From: Corinectria fuckeliana
Taxonomy: Eukaryota > Ascomycota > Sordariomycetes > Hypocreales > Nectriaceae
DNA length: 64,000 nt
Direction of reading: 5' to 3'
NCBI GenBank assembly: GCA_019137255.1
Contig: WPDH01000100.1
Span: forward strand, 434,001 to 498,000
Part shown: positions 45,446 to 56,131 of the stretch, in pieces
Layout of the letters: each line of letters begins with the position of its first letter
Numbering within the stretch: the first letter of the stretch is position 1
Program-made: the position numbers and the translations under genes
The notes under the pieces: model-generated
The model's input: the letters and a program-made list of their open reading frames with translations, nothing else
Databases searched by the model: none
What the model was told of the DNA's origin: nothing

Positions 45446-48400
45446 ATGCACTCGCTAGGGCTTCGCGCCCTCCTTCACCCTGCTCTATTAGCCGCCAGAG
45501 CCGCGCGACCGAGTTTTACTTCCCGAACCCTCGCTCGTCCCTCATGGCGAGCCTCGTCCGTCTCGTCCGCCCGCTTGAGCAGCAGCGCTGGCGCCAGCAA
45601 TGGGGACAAACCGGCTGATGAGTCCCCCGCCGTGGACGAAGATGAGGAAGCGCAGCCTCAGACCAGCTCCGAATCCCTGTCTGGCCGCTCTAGGGCCCGC
45701 GCTTCCAGTGCTCTCAAGAGTCGCATTGCTCGCAAACACGCGGCCCCCGCCCTACCCCCCGTCAAACTGCCACAGTCCTTCCTCGACGATAACGTCTCCC
45801 TCCACCATGCTTGGCGCCGGCCCCGACTCCCCATTGCCCTCGCCGAAGACACGGAGCGCCCCAAGACCTCCTCAATCTCTATCGATCCCCAGCCCGGCGG
45901 GAACCCTACCCTGCTTGCAAAGTACAACAAGGCCCTCGAGTCCTACTTCGACAAGGCCGTTGAATCTCTTCTTGAAAAGGCCAACCAGCGTGTTAGCGAG
46001 CTTATTGATCTAGAACCTGGCGTATGCGATCTTGAGGAACACACCCACAAGCTCGCAGGTACTACTCGGGTTTATGACATGCTTCTCGACTCTGCCTGGC
46101 ACTTGACCGACGTGCTGTATCCCGCCCGACATGCTCAATACTCGTACAACTCGCGGCCCTTCTGGTGGTGGCATTACTACAAGGACTTCGATCGTCACAG
46201 CCAACAATTTCACGATCAATTTCTCTCAGTTGAGACCGCCATCGACAGTACACTCGACTACGATTGGAGACTTGACCACTCTCTCTCACAGGCCATTGCC
46301 GACCTTCCCGTCCTGACCTTCTCTTCGATACGGTCTACCCTACGGCGCGAGCTCAACACGCCCGCACCAGAGAATTCCGAGTCTAAGACCCTCAAGCGAC
46401 AGATCACTGTCTTGTCAATGTCTGGATATAGTGGGCAGGCCATTTCGGAGGCTGTCGCAGAGCATGTAGCGTTTTTCAACGATGCTGATCTGATCCGGTT
46501 GGACGCACAGGACCTCTCGGTCCTGGTGGGAGAATATCTCGGTCAAGACTGGGCATACTCGCGTGGCTCTCTCTCAACAATGGGCTTCCGTGCTGCCGAG
46601 ATGAATGGAAAGCTATACCGAGACCCCGACGACGCCTCACGGATGGAGGAGGAGGACAACGACCCGGATACCGGAGTTATCAACATTCGTGGAGCCTCTG
46701 GATCGTTGGAGGAGGAACTCCAGAAGATTAAGCAGGGAGGCTACGATCCATTTGGCAAGTGGGAGAACCTTAAGATCGACAAGGTCCTCGACCAGCTCAT
46801 CCAGGCCGCCGATTTGAAACAAGGCTCAGCTCGCGAGAAGCCACTGATTATTCAAATCCACGATTATGTGGAACTCAGCATGACTCTTGAAGGGTCTATG
46901 CTCATTGCGAGGTTAAGGAGTCTTGTTGATGCAGCCTGGCAAAATGGCGCCAAGGTTGCCATTCTCGGCACCTCGGCAAGTGAACAACCCTCAGAGGAGT
47001 ACCAGAGCATGCTACGAGATCTGGCCATGGGAGACTTCGTCGTCTCTCGCCACATTGAACCGAATCGCTCTCTGGTGCAGCCCCGTCCGACCGGGGGCGG
47101 TGCCCAGGTCTCTGACAACTCATTCCCGTTGCAAGATATGGATCTGTTTGTGGAGAACGTACGCAATGTTAACAGGATGCTGCGGACACTGGGCGGCACT
47201 CAACTACTCGATCTATCCGATGAGCATATGAAGGGCTTGCTGCGCGTAACCGACTCTCGGGCACAGATGCTCAAGAAGTCTATCCTTCCACTCCCCGAAG
47301 TGTACAACATTGCCTGTGCTGCTAAGCAGCAAGAGAAAGAGGCCGACGGGGCCGCACCAGTTGCTGTGATAGAGCGATTACTGATGGGCCCTCTTCGGCA
47401 AAGACCTGGACAACGCTTCCTTGATGATCTGGAGCCAGAGGGCAAGTCTGACTCGGTGGAGACACAGAAGAAGACGGAAGACTCGCAAGCTACTAGTCGT
47501 TCGTCCCTCAAGTTGAATGAGTATGAAAAGCGAATATCCTCGGGCCATATCAACCGCCAGAACTTGCGGACTACGTTTGACGACGTTCACGTGCCTAAAG
47601 ACACCATCACGGCGCTCAAGCTCCTGACCTCTTTAGCCCTGGTGCGCCCGGATGCATTCTCGTACGGTGTTTTGGCGCAAGACAAGATTCCCGGATGTCT
47701 CCTTTATGGCCCTCCGGGTACTGGAAAGACGCTGCTCGCCAAGGCTGTGGCCAAGGAAAGCGGCGCAAACATGCTTGAGATCAGCGGCGCCACCATCAAC
47801 GACAAGTGGGTTGGCGAGAGCGAGAAGCTCATTCACGCCGTCTTCACTCTGGCCAAGAAGATCTCGCCATGCGTCGTCTTCATTGACGAGGCAGATTCTT
47901 TGCTGGCCAACCGCAGCATGCTTGGTGCTCGGGCATCTCATCGATCCCACATCAATCAGTTCCTCAAGGAGTGGGATGGCCTCGAGGAAACGGAAGCTTT
48001 TATCATGGTGGCTACCAACCGCCCCTTCGATTTGGACGACGCCGTACTACGACGTCTGCCTCGTCGCCTCCTTATCGACCTCCCCTTGCAGACCGACCGC
48101 GCCGCCATTTTCAAGATCCTCCTCAAGGGCGAAGACCTCGACGACTCCGTCTCTCTCGACGATCTCGCTCAAAGGACGCCCTATTACTCCGGTTCCGACC
48201 TCAAAAACGCCTGCGTTGCCGCCGCTATGGCTGCCGTCGAGGAGGAGAATGAGGCTGCGGCGAAGCACACCGGCCCAGAACCCTACGAGTACCCCAAGAA
48301 GCGCACCCTCAGCAGCTATCACTTCGACAAGGCCCTCAAGCAGATCCCCGCCTCCATCAGCGAGGATATGGAGTCCCTCAAGCAGATCCGCAAGTTCGAC

Positions 48401-48514
48401 GAGGAGTATGGTGCTAAGAAGAAGAACGCCAAGAAGATCATGGGTTTTGGCATTGGGATAGAGAAGAAGTTTGCCGATGGTAACGAGGTTCGCATCCGCC
48501 CCAGCGGACCCTAA
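45446..48514 (+). CDS. Large AAA ATPase, probably mitochondrial (Msp1/ATAD1-like AAA module)
   Basis: Single exon, 1,022 aa from ATG 45446. An upstream extension of the frame has no ATG. The N-terminus (MHSLGLRALLHPALLAARAARPSFTSRTLARPSWR) is a strong mitochondrial-type presequence. Residues ~60-640 form a poorly characterised region with FWWWHYYKDFDRH and a possible degenerate nucleotide-binding segment. The AAA module begins near 740: Walker A GPPGTGKT (755-762), pore motif KWVGESEKL, Walker B FIDEAD (812-817), sensor 1 MVATNRPFDLDDAVLRRLPRR, sensor 2 YYSGSDLKNACVAAAMAA. The module is close to Msp1/ATAD1 and other meiotic-clade ATPases, but the long N-terminal extension is not part of Msp1. 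Function in mitochondrial protein quality control is inference. Confidence 0.87.
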   Translation: MHSLGLRALLHPALLAARAARPSFTSRTLARPSWRASSVSSARLSSSAGASNGDKPADESPAVDEDEEAQPQTSSESLSGRSRARASSALKSRIARKHAAPALPPVKLPQSFLDDNVSLHHAWRRPRLPIALAEDTERPKTSSISIDPQPGGNPTLLAKYNKALESYFDKAVESLLEKANQRVSELIDLEPGVCDLEEHTHKLAGTTRVYDMLLDSAWHLTDVLYPARHAQYSYNSRPFWWWHYYKDFDRHSQQFHDQFLSVETAIDSTLDYDWRLDHSLSQAIADLPVLTFSSIRSTLRRELNTPAPENSESKTLKRQITVLSMSGYSGQAISEAVAEHVAFFNDADLIRLDAQDLSVLVGEYLGQDWAYSRGSLSTMGFRAAEMNGKLYRDPDDASRMEEEDNDPDTGVINIRGASGSLEEELQKIKQGGYDPFGKWENLKIDKVLDQLIQAADLKQGSAREKPLIIQIHDYVELSMTLEGSMLIARLRSLVDAAWQNGAKVAILGTSASEQPSEEYQSMLRDLAMGDFVVSRHIEPNRSLVQPRPTGGGAQVSDNSFPLQDMDLFVENVRNVNRMLRTLGGTQLLDLSDEHMKGLLRVTDSRAQMLKKSILPLPEVYNIACAAKQQEKEADGAAPVAVIERLLMGPLRQRPGQRFLDDLEPEGKSDSVETQKKTEDSQATSRSSLKLNEYEKRISSGHINRQNLRTTFDDVHVPKDTITALKLLTSLALVRPDAFSYGVLAQDKIPGCLLYGPPGTGKTLLAKAVAKESGANMLEISGATINDKWVGESEKLIHAVFTLAKKISPCVVFIDEADSLLANRSMLGARASHRSHINQFLKEWDGLEETEAFIMVATNRPFDLDDAVLRRLPRRLLIDLPLQTDRAAIFKILLKGEDLDDSVSLDDLAQRTPYYSGSDLKNACVAAAMAAVEEENEAAAKHTGPEPYEYPKKRTLSSYHFDKALKQIPASISEDMESLKQIRKFDEEYGAKKKNAKKIMGFGIGIEKKFADGNEVRIRPSGP

Positions 48515-48941
48515 ACCTGAAGCCCGGGATTCGTTTCTTTGTACCTCTTGATGGGATGGGATTATTCTTTTCTTATTAATTATAGACGCTGGTTAGTCTG
48601 GAGCATTTGCGATGGCCAGAGGGGAATCATGAGTGTTCATATCTTCCAAGATTTGTTTGTTGGTCGGGGCATGGCTTGGAAATGTCTACGAGACATGGCA
48701 CGAGAACAAAAGTGTACTCTACAATTGTACTATACCAGAGATATATATCCTGTACGGAATATGGGTTGAAGAAAACAAAATGAACAAAGAGGTAGATCGA
48801 CCCGCCAAAAGGGTGGTGTTTAGACGCCGGACCCTGAATTTGAGATGATACTATAGCGGCTCTATCCAAGCCATCTGTTTTCGTTCTCATGAATCCTTGT
48901 TCTCTCGTAACTTTTGAATCTCAACCACTTATCGTTCCCAC
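48515..48941. other. Convergent 3' flanks of AAA ATPase and Tfb1
   Basis: No gene. Two converging 3' untranslated regions with an AT-rich centre (48,560-48,600). Nothing else seen. Confidence 0.5.
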
Positions 48942-50939
48942 TTATGCTTCGGTAGACACCTGGATGCCCTCCGCAGCTAGAGCTCGTTGATAGTCGCCCT
49001 GGGCCTTCTCCAAGGCGTTGAGGGTCGGCTCCATGAGCCGCATGACGGCAGGACGGCCACCGCCAACGTTGTCCGACTTCCAGCGTATCTTCTTGCCGGT
49101 GCGCTCGAAGTGATCGCGTATCTCCTTCTTGCGGGCGAGGATGATGGCGTCGCGCTCCTTGTCGGCCTCGTCTGCGACGGCGCTGATGCGCGCGATGGAG
49201 CGGCTGAGGGACTCGGCGAGATACTGCACCTCGGCAGCACGGTCTGGGTCGCCTGAGAGGAACGCGTTCCAGAACTGGTGCAGGAACTCGATGGTGGTGG
49301 CGTGCGTGAGGCTGCACTTGCGGGTTAGCTCGGCGGGGAGGCCCATGGGCGTGGTGATATCGGACTCATGGCCGAACTTCTGGGCGCGCTGTAGGCGGAC
49401 GCCCTTCATGACGTCCTGGTCGGCGGCGTAGAGGGCGGAGCGCGAGCCGACGTGGGGTCGCTTTGGCCGCTCGTCGTCGCTGTCGCTCTCGTCGTCGATG
49501 CCGATGCCCACGTGGATGTCGATGCCGCCGGCGCCATCCGTCTCAAGCGTCTCCAGGTCGCCGTGGATCTCGAATAGGACGTCGGCTGGCTTCTGCTTGG
49601 CGAAGGTGCGGGCGTTCGCCGAGGGAGCAGAGTCCCTTTTGGAGAAGAACTTGCTCTGCTCTTTCACGTTGAGCATGATGCGATGCTCCTTCGCATCGCC
49701 TTTGAGATCCCGGAGGGTGAGCTCGTTGTACGTGTCATACGCGCCGTTGGCGTCCTCGGTGTTGGAGTCGGATGGCGCGACGTTGGCCATGATCTTCTCG
49801 CTGAGGCTATTGAGCGTCTTGATGATGCGGACGTTAGCCCGAGGCCGCATCTCAATGTCTTTAGCGTTTCCACTCCGGAAGCCACCTTGGTTCTCCTCGT
49901 TGGCCTCGACATCGATGATGTGAGGGACATGCTGTGCCATGATCTTGCTCTGAAATGGCTGGGTATTCTCGCTGGCGTCGTACTTGTCGAACAGCGGATC
50001 TGTCGTGTCGTTTTCGTTGACACGCTCGCCTCGCAGCGCCTTGGACAGCCTGCTGAGGAAGAAACGGGACCAGAACTGGGCCTCGGAGAGCTTGGGCACG
50101 TTCTCATTGTAGATGCGCTTCACCAGCGGGTGCTGGGAGAAGATCATCTGAACCTGCTCGACACTGATGTTGAGCTTCAGCTCGCCATCTACGGTCCGGG
50201 GCTTGACGGTCGAGAGAACGTTGTAAGCGCCCTTCTTCTGGTTGGTCTCGATAGCGTGGGCCCGAAGAAGGTTGGTTCGGGTAGACCAGAACTGCGAATT
50301 AAAGGCAGCCCCTGAGATGGAATCGGGCTTGGTCTGCATGGCCTCGACGTAGGTCTGATGCAGACTGGTGTCGTTTCTCATGAGGGACTGCTGCAACTCA
50401 ATGTCGATCTTGAGCTGGGCATCGTCAAACCATCGCAGAGAGGACGGGTTGGGGTTGACGACGCTGGCCAAAGCCATGGATGCGGAGCCACTCCCGGAAC
50501 CACCGTTGGCAACCGGATTTGATGGGGCTCCAGTGCTCGGTGCGGCCGGCTTAGGCACGCTGGCATCATTCCCGCGGGCTTCGGCGAGCAGGCGGGACAA
50601 GAGGTCCTTGACGGCCTTGGCTTCGGCCTTGGCTTCGGCGGTGTTGAAGTGGAAGAGGTAGGTGACAGGCTCGGCTGCTTCGGAAGCCTTTTCAAAGACT
50701 TTCAGCATCACCTTGGGAGAGCTGTCAGGGGTCTGCTGAAGGTCTGGGGTAAGGCATGTTGGTCAGCGCAGCTGGTGCCTTGGCGGCAGGCGCAACTCAC
50801 TGGTGATGTTGGCTACGATTAGGGAAACGGTGGGAGGGCCGCCAGAGTTGGGGGTCCAGGTGACGGACTGGTAGTCACTGGTGAGGGTCAAGATGCCATC
50901 CTTCTTCTTGAAGAGGGTGCGGCCGACCGGGGTGGCCAT
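48942..50939 (-). CDS. TFB1: TFIIH core subunit Tfb1 (p62)
   Basis: Exons 50939-50801 and 50743-48942, 57-nt intron, 646 aa. The N-terminus (MATPVGRTLFKKKDGILTLT... VTWTPN, then KVMLKVFEKASEAAEPVTYLFHF) is the PH-like domain of Tfb1 that contacts activators and repair factors. Two BSD domains follow (about residues 165-220 and 240-300), including LIEVEL-like DIELQQSLMRN, FNSQFWSTRTNLLRAHA and EAQFWSRFFLSRL. The C-terminal part is helical and ends in EGIQVSTEA. Tfb1 is a structural subunit of TFIIH in transcription initiation and nucleotide excision repair. It is divergent from KGD1. Splicing between NIT and NLQQ preserves the domain. Identification is firm. Confidence 0.93.
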
Positions 50940-52592
50940 GATGGGCGGAGCTCAAGCGATAAGCTGCCTCAAGTTTGGTGAGAGTCGTGGATGCCTCTAG
51001 AGGATGCCTCTACCCGCAGTGGCGTAGAGCTTTCATGCCCAGGCGGTGGGTTTCGCCGATGCTACGGCTGAGGACAGCGAGGAGGGAGGCAAGGCTTTGG
51101 ATTCACACACGCGTGACGATAACAATAACGGCGATGTCGTGATTTGAGCGACGGCTAGCAGTTTTCCACCTCTTTCCACTTGGACGAAATGATGACGACG
51201 ATGGCTGCCGACTGTTTGGCCAAATTGGGCTGCCGAGTAGATGACTTGGCGGTTTCGATTTGTTTGCTTTTTCCTCTGGAGTTGCGATGTCATGCACTCA
51301 AAAGCGGGTAGCCTTGCACCTCGCTGCAGTGAGGTGGAGTGGGACGTCTAGAGTGGAGAGCTGGGCTTCGTCGGGAACTCCTTTGTGCGTGTGGCTCGGC
51401 GGAAGTATATGCCCGAAAAAGGTGTGGCGTGAAGCGGCTCAGAAGCCTCTCGGAAGCCGTAGAACCCTTGAATGTGCTCTTGACTCCCCACAAACTCCCC
51501 TGTCCTTCTTACGTATTGCCTTGCCAATGTGGCGCCGGCTATGCACCCTGCGCAAATAGGTCAGAAGTGCAGCATCATCGTGACATCTACTCCGCAATCT
51601 CTGGCTCGCTTTGCCGTGTCGCCCCTGTCTCTGCCCAGACCGTGCGAGATTGGCTTCCTCTCCGCCGAGACCTGAGATGCCCAGCCAAGATCCGGCTCGC
51701 TTGCAATCTACGACGGTACTGCAAGATGCCGTTGGAGTCTTTCTGAAGACACTGGCGAAGCTCTCCGACGGCTCTTACGAAAATGTCTAAACGGACTCGT
51801 ACTCCCGGCCAAGCTACTAACTAAACGACCCAGGCCCGCGCCGCTGCAAGAAGCTCACGCTACTACGTACTTCGTACAGTAGGTACTAGTACTAGGCGGG
51901 ACGTCGGGCGGTACAGTGTGTATAAAGATCGACACGGCAACGATCCTCGGCAACTCCACGCCCCCGTTCTGCCCCGGCCACCGAAAATGCCCCCAATGAC
52001 GGCAGGACCTGGCGCTGAGACGGCTGTGCGCAGCCAATGGGAGCGCATCGCAGTGCAACACAGCGCGGTGAGCGGCTGGGCTGCGCCGTGTGACAGCCTG
52101 CTCCGCACTGCTTTTGCCCTGCTTCGCACAGCTCTGCACAAGCTCATGACCACTAATTGCCCACCCTTTTCCAGTAGCAGCAGGCACGCTGGGGGCACTG
52201 GGCTCCCTGGCGGCCAGAACCGGGCTTGCCGGCGCACCTAACGCACCGTCATCTATTTTTCCCCAGCAGCAGGACCCGACGGACATCAAAGCTACCATCG
52301 TTTGGTACAGAATTCGTACCTGCCCGTCCAAGCATTTTCTTTCTCCCTCCGTATCCTCCGTGTCCTCCGTGTTTCTACTTCTTCTCCGACTCCTCCTCCC
52401 CCAAAACAACTTCGTCCTGTTCACTCTTGACTCAGTGACTCGACTCAATCCAACGAACGACTTACTCCGCCGTTCTTTTGTGTCGCGACTCGAGCTGCCA
52501 GGGGATGCTTCCCTTCCACCGCCTTGCTTAAACCTTCAGCCCTCCTTGTCTATTCGCCTTCTGTCTCCAATTCTGCGTCCATCACCGCCATC
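50940..52592. other. Divergent promoter Tfb1 / KGD1
   Basis: A 1.65 kb region without a supported gene. The long minus-strand frame at 51855-52448 lies opposite the C/T-rich leader of KGD1 and has no domain. Tandem TCCGTGTCC-type units lie at about 52351-52375. A TA-rich palindromic patch (TACTACGTACTTCGTACAG... TACTAGTACTAGG) lies at 51860-51896. ACGCGT occurs at about 51110. Confidence 0.55.
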
Positions 52593-55500
52593 ATGTTGAG
52601 GAATTCCTTCTGCCGAGCCAGCTCGCAGCTGCTCCGCGGCACTCGAAGCTCCGCTGCCTCCTCCGCCTTCCTCTCGACTTCCTCCGCCAAGACTTCATCA
52701 TGGAAGCTTGAATCCGCTCGTCGCTCTCTGGCCCTCGCTGGCCGTCGTACCTATGCGACCGATGCTACCCAGTCGCCCCCCGACCCTAGCGATAACTTTC
52801 TCTCTGGAAGCACCGCCAACTACATCGACGAGATGTACATGTCGTGGAAGCAGGATCCTGAGAGCGTCCACGTCTCGTGGCAGGTCTACTTCCGGAACAT
52901 GGAGAGCGGCGACATGCCAGTCTCCCAGGCCTTCCAGCCGCCCCCCAACCTGATGCCCAACATGACCGGCGGCGTCCCTCGTCTCTCGGGCAGCCTCGTC
53001 ATGGAAGATGGTTCCGACGTCACCAACCATCTCAAGGTCCAGCTGCTCGTCCGCGCCTACCAGGCCCGTGGTCACCACACTGCCGACATCGACCCTCTCG
53101 GCATCCGCAACACCAGCGACTCCAAGGGATTCGGCGGCAACCGGCCCAAGGAACTCACCCTCGAGCACTACCAATTCACCGAGAAGGACCTCGATACCGA
53201 GTACACCCTCGGTCCCGGTATCCTTCCCCGTTTCAAACGTGATGGCCGCGAGAAGATGACTCTTCGCGATATTATTGCTGCTTGCGAAAAGGTCTACTGC
53301 GGCTCGTTTGGTGTCGAATTCATCCACATTCCCGACCGCGAGAAGTGTGACTGGCTCCGCGAGCGCCTGGAGGTACCTCAGCCTTTCAAGTACTCCATTG
53401 ATGAGAAGCGCCGCGTTCTCGATCGTCTCATCTGGAGTTCTAGCTTCGAGGCCTTCCTTTCCACCAAGTATCCTAATGACAAGCGATTCGGCCTCGAGGG
53501 TTGTGAGACCCTCGTTCCTGGTATGAAGGCTCTCATCGACCGCAGTGTCGATTACGGTGTCAAGGACATTGTCATTGGTATGCCCCATCGTGGCCGTCTC
53601 AACGTTCTTAGCAACGTCGTCCGAAAGCCCAATGAGTCCATCTTCAGCGAGTTCGCTGGTACCACCGGTGCTGAGGACGAGGGTTCTGGCGACGTGAAGT
53701 ACCATCTGGGTATGAATTTCGAGCGTCCCACCCCCTCCGGCAAGCGTGTCCAGCTCTCCTTGGTCGCCAACCCCTCCCATCTCGAGGCCGAGGACCCCGT
53801 TGTCCTGGGCAAGACCCGCGCCATCCAGCACTACAACAACGACGAGAAGACCCACCGAACTGCCATGGGCGTCCTGCTCCACGGTGATGCTGCCTTCGCT
53901 GCTCAGGGTATCGTTTACGAGTGTCTTGGCTTCCACTCGCTTCCTGCCTTCTCCACCGGCGGCACCATCCACCTCGTTGTCAACAACCAGATCGGTTTCA
54001 CCACCGACCCCCGTTTCGCTCGTTCCACTGCCTACTGCACGGACATCGCCAAGGCTATCGATGCCCCCGTCTTCCACGTCAACGCTGACGATGTTGAGGC
54101 TGTCAACTTCGCTTGCCAGCTGGCTGCCGACTGGCGTGCCGAGTTCCAGCACGACGTCGTCATCGACCTCGTCTGCTACCGAAAGTACGGCCACAACGAG
54201 ACTGACCAGCCTTCGTTTACCCAACCCCTGATGTACAAGCGTATCCAGTCCAAGGAGCCCCAAATCGACGTCTACGTCAACAAACTACTCCAAGAGGGCA
54301 CCTTCACTAAGGAGGACGTTGAAGAGCACAAGCGATGGGTCTGGGGAATGCTCGAGGAGAGCTTCACTAAGTCTAAGGACTACACACCCACCTCCAAGGA
54401 GTGGACCACCTCGGCCTGGAACGGCTTCAAGTCCCCCAAGGAACTGGCCACTGAGGTCCTGGACCAGAACGAGACACGCGTTGATGGCAAGACTTTGGAG
54501 CACATCGGTGAGGTCATTGGATCCGCTCCCGAAGGCTTCCAGGTTCACCGCAACCTGAAGCGTATCCTCAACAACCGCAGCAAGTCCGTTATCGAGGGCA
54601 AGAACATCGACTTCCCTACTGCGGAGGCGTTGGCCTTTGGAACTCTCGTCACCGAGGGCTACCACGTCCGTGTTTCCGGTCAGGATGTTGAGCGTGGTAC
54701 CTTCTCTCAGCGTCACGCCGTCTTCCACGAGCAGGAGACCGAGGGCACCTACACTCCCCTCCAGAACCTAGCCAAGGACCAGGGCAAGTTCGTCATTTCT
54801 AACTCGTCTTTGAGCGAGTTTGGTGCCCTTGGTTTCGAGTACGGCTACTCTTTGTCATCCCCCAATGCCCTTGTCATGTGGGAGGCCCAGTTCGGTGACT
54901 TCGCCAACAACGCACAATGTATTATTGACCAGTTCATCGCCTCTGGTGAAGTCAAGTGGATGCAGCGAACTGGTCTCGTCATGTCTTTGCCCCACGGTTA
55001 CGATGGCCAAGGCCCCGAGCACTCCTCTGGCCGTCTGGAGCGATATCTTCAGCTCAGCAACGAGGACCCTCGGGAATTCCCCGATGGCGAGAAGCTCCTG
55101 CGCCAGCACCAGGACTGCAATATGCAGATTGCCTACATGACCACTCCTGCCAACCTGTTCCATGCTTTGCGCCGACAGATGCACCGCCAGTTCCGAAAGC
55201 GTAAGTCAAACCCCTTAGCTAATTGCCATGTAAGGACTGCTAGCTAACACTGCCTCTCAGCTCTCATCATCTTCTTCTCCAAGGCTCTTCTCCGCCACCC
55301 CCTGGCCCGCTCCAATATTGAGGAGTTCACTGGCGAGGACGCTGGTTTCCAGTGGATCATCGCCGACCCCGAGCACGAGACCGGTGCAATCCAGGCTCCT
55401 GAGCAGATTGATCGAGTCATTCTCTGCACTGGTCAGGTGTGGGCTGCCCTGCACAAGTACCGTGCCGAGAACAACATCGACAACGTCGCCATCACTCGAA

Positions 55501-55805
55501 TTGAGCAGCTGAACCCCTTCCCCTGGGCGCAGCTCAAGGAGAACCTCGACAAGTACCCCAACGCCAAGACGGTCGTCTGGGCTCAGGAGGAGCCCCTCAA
55601 CGCCGGTGCCTGGAGCTTCACGCAGCCTCGCATTGAGACGCTGCTGAACAACACTGAGCACCACCACCGCAAGCACGTCATGTACGCTGGTCGCAACCCC
55701 AGCGCGTCCGTGGCCACCGGTACCAAGTCCGTACACACTCGGGAGGAGCAGGCGTTCCTGGAAATGGCCTTCACGGTGAAGCAGGACAAGCTCAAGGGCG
55801 AGTAA
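52593..55805 (+). CDS. KGD1: 2-oxoglutarate dehydrogenase E1 component, mitochondrial
   Basis: Exons 52593-55200 and 55261-55805, 60-nt intron, 1,050 aa. The start gives MLRNSFCRASSQLLRGTRSSAAS, a mitochondrial presequence. Domains: E1 N-terminal helix pair (NYIDEMYMSWKQDPESVHVSWQVYF, 80-105), dehydrogenase/TPP domain with GMPHRGRLNVL and the TPP/Mg motif GDAAFAAQGIVYE...LVVNNQIGFTT, a pyrimidine-binding transketolase domain (SLSEFGALGFEYGYSL), and a C-terminal domain (VWAQEEPLNAGAW). It decarboxylates 2-oxoglutarate in the TCA cycle with E2 (Kgd2) and E3. Codon use is strongly biased to C-ending codons, as for highly expressed fungal genes. The yeast protein is about 1,014 aa. No oddity seen. 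Confidence 0.97.
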
Positions 55806-56131
55806 ACAAAGATTAAGAAAGCAAATATTTAGAGATGGATTTGGATGGAATGGGCTCATAACGCATGGGCATAAACAACGCTCGTTACGGGGGGCAAGGA
55901 GCTTAGATGGTTGAGGGGGTTTGGACTCCTCATGTATAACCAGTTTGTATCATACCCTCCTAGACGAAAGGATAACTTGCGCCTGTTCCATAAGCATGGG
56001 CGTACGTATGAGAAAGCATGCTTTTTTTTGGTTTGATTGTTTCATCCCTCTGGCGATGCATAGTCACGGGTTTATTTCAGGTCTTCGGAGGTTACTATTA
56101 TTTTGTCTTTCGGTTGGTTGTCACCACGTTG
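55806..56131. other. Convergent 3' flanks of KGD1 and CIA1
   Basis: 326 bases with no gene. Includes the KGD1 3' untranslated region and a T run at 56024-56031. Nothing else seen. Confidence 0.5.

Noticed and set aside
51855..52448. A 197-codon minus-strand frame upstream of KGD1
   Set aside because: It is antisense to a C/T-rich leader. Low-complexity segments (NTEDTEDTEG) come from the tandem TCCGTGTCC repeat, and no domain is visible.
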